This document shows positions 30,001-32,606 of a stretch of 32,606 nucleotides of DNA, piece by piece. The translations under genes were made by a program, and so were the position numbers. Under the pieces are notes generated by a model, which was given only the letters and a program-made list of their open reading frames with translations, did no database searches and was not told where the DNA came from. Location of the stretch: NCBI GenBank assembly GCA_021740085.1, contig JAIPAL010000023.1, positions 1 through 32,606 on the forward strand. Direction: 5' to 3'. Source of the stretch: Crocinitomicaceae bacterium. Its GTDB lineage: Bacteria > Bacteroidota > Bacteroidia > Flavobacteriales_D > Crocinitomicaceae. Positions within the stretch are counted from its first letter, which is position 1; the number at the start of each line of letters is the position of its first letter.

Positions 30001-30358
30001 GATGCACATCAGATTGAAAATTATTGACAGAAAACCCTAAAGAATCTTTATAGCTAGTTAATGCTCCGCCGGAATAATTAGCTAAAGAGGTGGTGTCGAA
30101 ATCTTGTCCATACCAATATCCTCTTAGGTATCTTCCTCGAAGATCAAAACTAAACATTTTACCGTAATCATAGTTGTAGGATTTCCCCAAGGTGAATCCC
30201 CATCCGGCAGAAGTTTGGTTTTTTACATCCGTTGAATTCCATGTGGCGCCAACATTAAATCCCAAAAACCATTTGGAAGTATGATCATAATCAACGCGCT
30301 GTGAATAGGCATTTAGAAAGTAACATGCAATAATTATTGTTAGGTATATTTTACGCAT
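27014..30358 (-). CDS. exported protein: barrel-like N-terminus, eight Ig-like repeats, Pro/Lys-rich tail
   Basis: No named family is recognised. A signal peptide (residues 1-19, ending AYSQ) leads to a region (about 20-265) with alternating strands such as FLGFNVGATW, LGFGLGYQVGKRVSIGIEHK and YTSFYIEFRFR, typical of small outer-membrane barrels; its last strand ends in F. After an Asn/Thr/Ser-rich linker come eight repeats of about 90 residues (288-1007). Each resembles an Ig-like fold (N-NEITIINQNG, LMPGANTFTITAQNNCG) and ends NxCGxD...C, giving two cysteines per unit that could form disulfides. Residues 1036-1109 repeat PVKPKPVTPE. There is no T9SS C-terminal signal. An OmpA-like layout, barrel in the membrane and tail toward the peptidoglycan, is one reading; topology is inferred. 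Confidence 0.8.
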   Translation of the reverse strand: MRKIYLTIIIACYFLNAYSQRVDYDHTSKWFLGFNVGATWNSTDVKNQTSAGWGFTLGKSYNYDYGKMFSFDLRGRYLRGYWYGQDFDTTSLANYSGGALTSYKDSLGFSVNNFQSDVHRLALELAIHANKLRERTGLDPYIFGGVGLTWNQTFGDLKNEFGDYAYDDLLNNGELNSSMIENTLDGIFDSPLDGSSDKYKVNFMPSLGFGLGYQVGKRVSIGIEHKTTFTLDDNFDGYISTIPRLKNDRYHYTSFYIEFRFRTNESTNSDDETTNTNTSNNINNYNTACPKPVITVSQNAVTGTNNSYLLEATITNINNANEITIINQNGVNIPFNLVNQNKIQANVSLMPGANTFTITAQNNCGKDVKSITVNYNPCINPTVLITNPGSRDITVTSPSYVFSAIVQNVTNRQGISVFVNNTSISNFTFNASTGQIQSNLLLNAGSNAIRVEAQNNCGSITATATIIYNNCIVPQLQLINPSTSGTTVSTSGITIKVNATGFMNRNEFSILHNGTQISNFSMNNNLLEIPLQLSLGLNTITINGTNLCGSDATSFAVTYQNCVAPIISLITPATNISSTITGAFRCRMKVENSQQNNIQVMLNNQLITNFTYNAATKILEASLTLIAGANTIVINASNPCGTDVETVYINNENCKSPTVVINGTNNSTVVNSSYTWTAQIQNIVNARGISVSHNGNPINFDYSNGIVTCFSTLALGMNTFVVSAKNGCGKDSKSLTVQLIQCEQPSVSINGESGSTVTSAVYLLSANVINMASAQGITLTFNGTPMNNFTYLNNELSANINLIPGENTFVLSAINACGNGTETFIIYYNLCDAPIVTLTADLPNNSITEATNLTLNASIANYNNQTVIQVTKNGNILSGYTNNNGQISGTINLQLGITTLIVTASNQCGQDTKTYVINRCKAPTISLITPNNNQTNSTTSNYFIQLNLANVDNINMVTVTQNGLALTNLTLSTSILGGAVTLQPGTNTFLVSANTPCGMVTKTFVIFYALENNGNIIPPKESGNNGEEKSNEPITPVKPNPVTPEPVKPKPITPEPVKPKPVTPEPVKPKPVTPEPVKPKPVTPDPVKPKPVTPEPVKPIKPPAPIPKEKGGGK
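27061..27250. repeat. 30-bp in-frame tandem repeat encoding PVKPKPVTPE
   Basis: Six consecutive 30-bp units begin at 27061, 27091, 27121, 27151, 27181 and 27211, each starting TTGGTTTAAC, with a seventh partial unit at 27241. The units at 27121 and 27151 are identical; the rest differ by a few bases. Each encodes ten residues, so copy-number change keeps the frame. Confidence 0.95.
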
Positions 30359-30480
30359 AAAGTCTAGTTTTATCTATATTCGTGTTTTACAAGCTAATTT
30401 AGTGCCAAAATAGGAAAAAAAAATAGGTGGTTTTTCTTTTTGTTATTTATTTTTTAGAGAATTGAAACAAATTGTTATTT

Positions 30481-31311
30481 ATGTATAAGTACTATTTTAA
30501 AATCTTTTTTTTCTTTTTAGTTTTTTATTCAAATCAAGTTAATAGTCAATCATTTAGTGTTAATTTAAGTCCACAAATAGACACTATTTGTGAGCTTGAG
30601 TCGCTTTCTTTTTCGGCAAATGTACAGAATTGCCCTTCGATTTCATTGGTTTCTTGGCTATTAAATGGCTTCGTTGTTAATTCAGGAAATAATTTAGTTT
30701 TTGACACAACAGGATTTCAGCAAGGGGATTTATTGGAAGTTCAGGTGACTTGTCAGTACGGATTCGATTCTACCATTGTTATTTCCGCTAGTACGATGCC
30801 AATTGCTGTAAATAGTTTTGTCTTAGATGCCGGGGTAGATTTGTACATTGATTCTGGAACGACCATACAATTTCAATCCGTTTCAAGTGCCAATGAATTC
30901 CTTTGGTCGCCAGGGTTTTTAGTTTCAAACCCGACAATTCTTCAGCCAACTACTGCTCCAAAAGAAACCACCACTTACATGCTAAAAGGCACGCTTAATG
31001 GCTGCGAAAAATTAGATTATGTGACTGTATTTGTTAAGGGAAGTTTTAAAATCCCCAACACTTTTTCCCCCAATGGAGATGGGAAGAATGATGTTTGGCA
31101 AATCCCAAACATAGATGATTATCCAGCCAATGAAATGGTGATAATGAATCGTTTTGGCTTTGAGCTTTACAAATCTAGTCCCTATAATTTTACGAATGCT
31201 TGGACGGGACTTTACAATGATCGCGAATTACCAGAAGGGGTTTATTTTTATATTTTGAACTTAGGAGGGGATCTTGGTGTGAAAAAAGGAACTATTACAA
31301 TTATTAGATAA
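30481..31311 (+). CDS. small T9SS cargo protein with CHU_C (type B) sorting domain
   Basis: A 276-residue exported protein. The frame opens at TTG 30472, but the ATG at 30481 gives a standard signal peptide (MYKYYFKIFFFFLVFYSNQVNSQ divided by its basic, hydrophobic and NSQ parts), so I use it. A middle region includes an Ig-like unit with FLWSPGFLVSNPTILQPTTA and TTTYMLKGTLNGC, common in gliding-associated proteins. The C-terminus from residue 191 is a full CHU_C domain: IPNTFSPNGDGKNDVWQI, NRFGFELYKS, WTGLYNDRELPEGVYFYIL and GTITIIR. Such domains direct secretion by the T9SS. The next gene overlaps by one base and encodes a PorP/SprF-like protein, the usual partner. Confidence 0.9.
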   Translation: MYKYYFKIFFFFLVFYSNQVNSQSFSVNLSPQIDTICELESLSFSANVQNCPSISLVSWLLNGFVVNSGNNLVFDTTGFQQGDLLEVQVTCQYGFDSTIVISASTMPIAVNSFVLDAGVDLYIDSGTTIQFQSVSSANEFLWSPGFLVSNPTILQPTTAPKETTTYMLKGTLNGCEKLDYVTVFVKGSFKIPNTFSPNGDGKNDVWQIPNIDDYPANEMVIMNRFGFELYKSSPYNFTNAWTGLYNDRELPEGVYFYILNLGGDLGVKKGTITIIR

Positions 31312-32234
31312 TGAGACGTTTGAAACCCTTTTTTCTTTTTTTACTCAGCACTTCTTATTCCGTTGCGCAGATGACGCCTAATTCGACTGCGTTTTTTATG
31401 AATTGGGGCGGAATAAACCCCGCGCATCATGGATTAAATGAACATGCGGAACTTTTCACTGCCTTCAAGGCCCAATGGGTTGGATTCGAAGGAGCTCCAA
31501 AAACAACCAATGCTACCTTGTCTTTGCCGTTTAATAATCGAAAAAGTGACGCGGCTATGTTCGGAATGGGCGTAACATTATTAAATGAAAATATTGCGTC
31601 ATTTTCAAATACAAGCCTTCAAGTTGCTGGGGCAGTGAATATCCAAGTAAAAAATGAAGATAGAATTAGCTTGGGAATCGGAATTGGTGCTGTTCAAGTA
31701 GGTTATAATGCTGATTTAGTTAGCACCTTTGAGCAAGAAAACAATATACAACGATTTTCATCCAGTTTTTTGCCCCAATTTACCGCTGGAATAGCGTTTA
31801 AAACCAAGTCTTATATTGTTGGATTAGCGATTGATGATATTGGTGCAAAAAACTGGGTATCTATTGGCACTTCCTCTTCCTTTCGCACAAAATATTCTGT
31901 ATACGGCCGTTATTTGCTTCCCCTAAATCCTAATTGGACCTTGGTACCTTCCCTACGAATTTCGGAAGTGTTTTTCACGCCCGTGTTATACGATGTTATG
32001 CTCAAATTGAATTATGCAGATGTTGTTAATTTATTTGTTGGAACGCCTTCAATGAAGGGAATTCAATTTGGAATTGGAGGCAAGATAAAAAAGGTAGTTA
32101 TTCTCAATTATTTATTTGAATATGGCTTCTCACCATTAGCACAAGTAAATATGAATAGTCATTCTGTTGGTTTAAAAATTAAACTGAACACTCGAAATCA
32201 ATTTATTAAGAATGCAATGTTACTCATGGATTAA
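31311..32234 (+). CDS. PorP/SprF family type IX secretion outer-membrane protein
   Basis: A 307-residue outer-membrane protein of the PorP/SprF family. A signal peptide (residues 1-20, ending SVAQ) is followed by FFMNWGGINPAHHGLNEHAELFTAFKAQWVGFEGAPKT, in which NPAHHG and the QW-GFEGAP-T stretch are family hallmarks, and by alternating barrel strands such as NRKSDAAMFGMGVTLLNE and ISLGIGIGAVQVGYNAD. In F. johnsoniae SprF is needed for delivery of the type B cargo SprB. The one-base overlap (TAATG) with the CHU_C gene suggests a dedicated cargo/partner pair. The 3' end is close to the initiator tRNA promoter. Confidence 0.92.
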   Translation: MRRLKPFFLFLLSTSYSVAQMTPNSTAFFMNWGGINPAHHGLNEHAELFTAFKAQWVGFEGAPKTTNATLSLPFNNRKSDAAMFGMGVTLLNENIASFSNTSLQVAGAVNIQVKNEDRISLGIGIGAVQVGYNADLVSTFEQENNIQRFSSSFLPQFTAGIAFKTKSYIVGLAIDDIGAKNWVSIGTSSSFRTKYSVYGRYLLPLNPNWTLVPSLRISEVFFTPVLYDVMLKLNYADVVNLFVGTPSMKGIQFGIGGKIKKVVILNYLFEYGFSPLAQVNMNSHSVGLKIKLNTRNQFIKNAMLLMD

Positions 32235-32257
32235 TTAGGAGTTTTAAATATTGTATG

Positions 32258-32265
32258 TATCTTTG
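32258..32265 (+). promoter_or_regulatory. candidate -7 promoter element of the tRNA unit
   Basis: TATCTTTG is a full match to TAnnTTTG. Transcription would start near 32270, about 120 bases before the mature tRNA, so the primary transcript would include the tRNA-like segment at 32297-32357. No good -33 box was found. Confidence 0.5.
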
Positions 32266-32296
32266 CCAAACGCAATTTGATTATTAAATTATAATT

Positions 32297-32357
32297 AAGA
32301 TATATTGCGAGGTGAGTCCCGAAGTTTCGGGAGTAGCTCGTCGGATGAAAACCCGAC
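32297..32357 (+). pseudogene. degenerate tRNA-fMet-like segment with a hairpin in place of the D-loop
   Basis: Compared with the intact tRNA downstream, AAGATATATTGCG (32297-32309) matches AAGATATTGCG (32383-32393) apart from two extra bases. AGGTGAG resembles GGGTGGAG. GTAGCTCGTCGG (32333-32344) is identical to 32408-32419, and AACCCGA (32350-32356) to 32426-32432. Between them lies TCCCGAA-GT-TTCGGGA (32317-32332), a perfect 7-bp hairpin. The CAT anticodon and the T-arm are missing, so it cannot be a working tRNA. A 5-bp stem GTCGG/CCGAC (32340-32344 with 32353-32357) is kept where the anticodon arm would be. TATTGC at 32303 could also pair with GCAATA at 32375. A decayed tandem duplicate is the simplest reading. 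Confidence 0.7.
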
Positions 32358-32389
32358 AAACTTATTAAAATAGAGCAATAAAAAGATAT

Positions 32390-32462
<73 letters not shown>

Positions 32463-32464
32463 CT

Positions 32465-32498
32465 AAAAAAACCTGAGTCTTTAACTCAGGTTTTTTTT
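32465..32498 (+). terminator. strong intrinsic terminator of the tRNA unit
   Basis: Seven A bases and CCTGAGT (32465-32478) pair with ACTCAGG plus a run of eight T bases (32484-32498) around a 5-base loop (CTTTA). It is a classical terminator stem with a T-tract, two bases after the tRNA. The A-tract and T-tract make it active-looking on both strands. Confidence 0.93.
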
Positions 32499-32547
32499 AT
32501 GCCCTAACCTGAGTCAAGCCGAAGGATTGAATGAAGGAATAGGGCAT
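32499..32547. repeat. palindromic intergenic element
   Basis: ATGCCCTA (32499-32506) and TAGGGCAT (32540-32547) are perfect inverted copies bounding 33 bases. Inside is CCTGAGTCAAGCCGAAGG (32508-32525), which resembles the CCTGAG...CGAAGG repeats often found between Bacteroidetes genes. It also repeats CCTGAGTC from the preceding terminator (32472-32479). From here to the window end I see only a small hairpin (AATTGC-AAA-GCAATT, 32556-32570) and no gene. Confidence 0.5.
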
Positions 32548-32606
32548 AAAAATAGAATTGCAAAGCAATTTGGTTTTCTTAGTAAAGCCCCTTTTCAGGT
32601 CCATTC

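Noticed and set aside
30359..30480. Search for promoters between the divergent 1114-residue gene and the CHU_C gene
   Set aside because: Only poor matches to TAnnTTTG on either strand (six of eight at best), so no element is called.
32498..32604. 35-codon ATG frame on the minus strand at the window end
   Set aside because: It is made of the palindromic element and nearby hairpin, with no recognisable protein; better explained as repeat DNA.

Overview
The window looks like chromosomal DNA of a free-living, gliding or T9SS-bearing member of the Bacteroidetes (Bacteroidota), most likely near the Flavobacteriales. The reasons are a full-length sprA gene, a type B (CHU_C) sorting domain next to a PorP/SprF-like gene, AT-rich DNA, few visible Shine-Dalgarno sites, and several matches to the Bacteroidetes -7 promoter element TAnnTTTG. 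I see no phage, insertion sequence, CRISPR array or obvious island.

Layout. Bases 1-4948 (plus strand): the tail of an unidentified gene, a DMT/EamA transporter, an exported S9 peptidase, an exported MsrA and a membrane-anchored SOUL heme-binding protein, closely packed and partly overlapping. Bases 4987-6432: an aldehyde dehydrogenase closely resembling ALDH8A1. Bases 6429-8342 (minus strand): an overlapping three-gene unit, lipoprotein - Mrp/ApbC ATPase - NifU-like protein, for iron-sulfur cluster handling. A DUF423 membrane protein is divergent from it. Bases 8921-15214: sucA and sucB (2-oxoglutarate dehydrogenase E1 and E2), then a MaeB-type malic enzyme, forming a TCA/anaplerosis block. 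Bases 15216-24679 continue on the plus strand: ruvA, then sprA (7.3 kb, the T9SS outer-membrane translocon), a GNAT acetyltransferase and a secreted Ca2+-dependent PI-PLC. The block ends in a perfect 13-bp inverted repeat between convergent genes. Bases 24706-30358 (minus strand): a PpiD/SurA-like periplasmic folding factor and a 1114-residue exported protein with a barrel-like N-terminus, eight Ig-like repeats and a Pro/Lys tail encoded by a 30-bp tandem repeat. Bases 30481-32234 (plus strand): a small CHU_C protein and a PorP/SprF-like partner, overlapping by one base. Bases 32235-32606: promoter, degenerate tRNA-like segment, initiator tRNA-fMet, strong intrinsic terminator and a palindromic repeat.

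How the genes fit together. Much of the window serves the cell envelope: SprA is the export channel, the CHU_C protein is a predicted cargo, the PorP/SprF-like protein its probable partner, the PPIase a helper for periplasmic folding, and MsrA/SOUL likely extracytoplasmic repair. The rest is core housekeeping: TCA cycle, recombination, Fe-S assembly and initiator tRNA.

The most unusual structure is at the right end. A fragment closely matching the 5' half of tRNA-fMet, with its D-loop replaced by a perfect hairpin, lies between a consensus -7 promoter element and the intact tRNA gene. It is therefore probably transcribed as part of the tRNA precursor.
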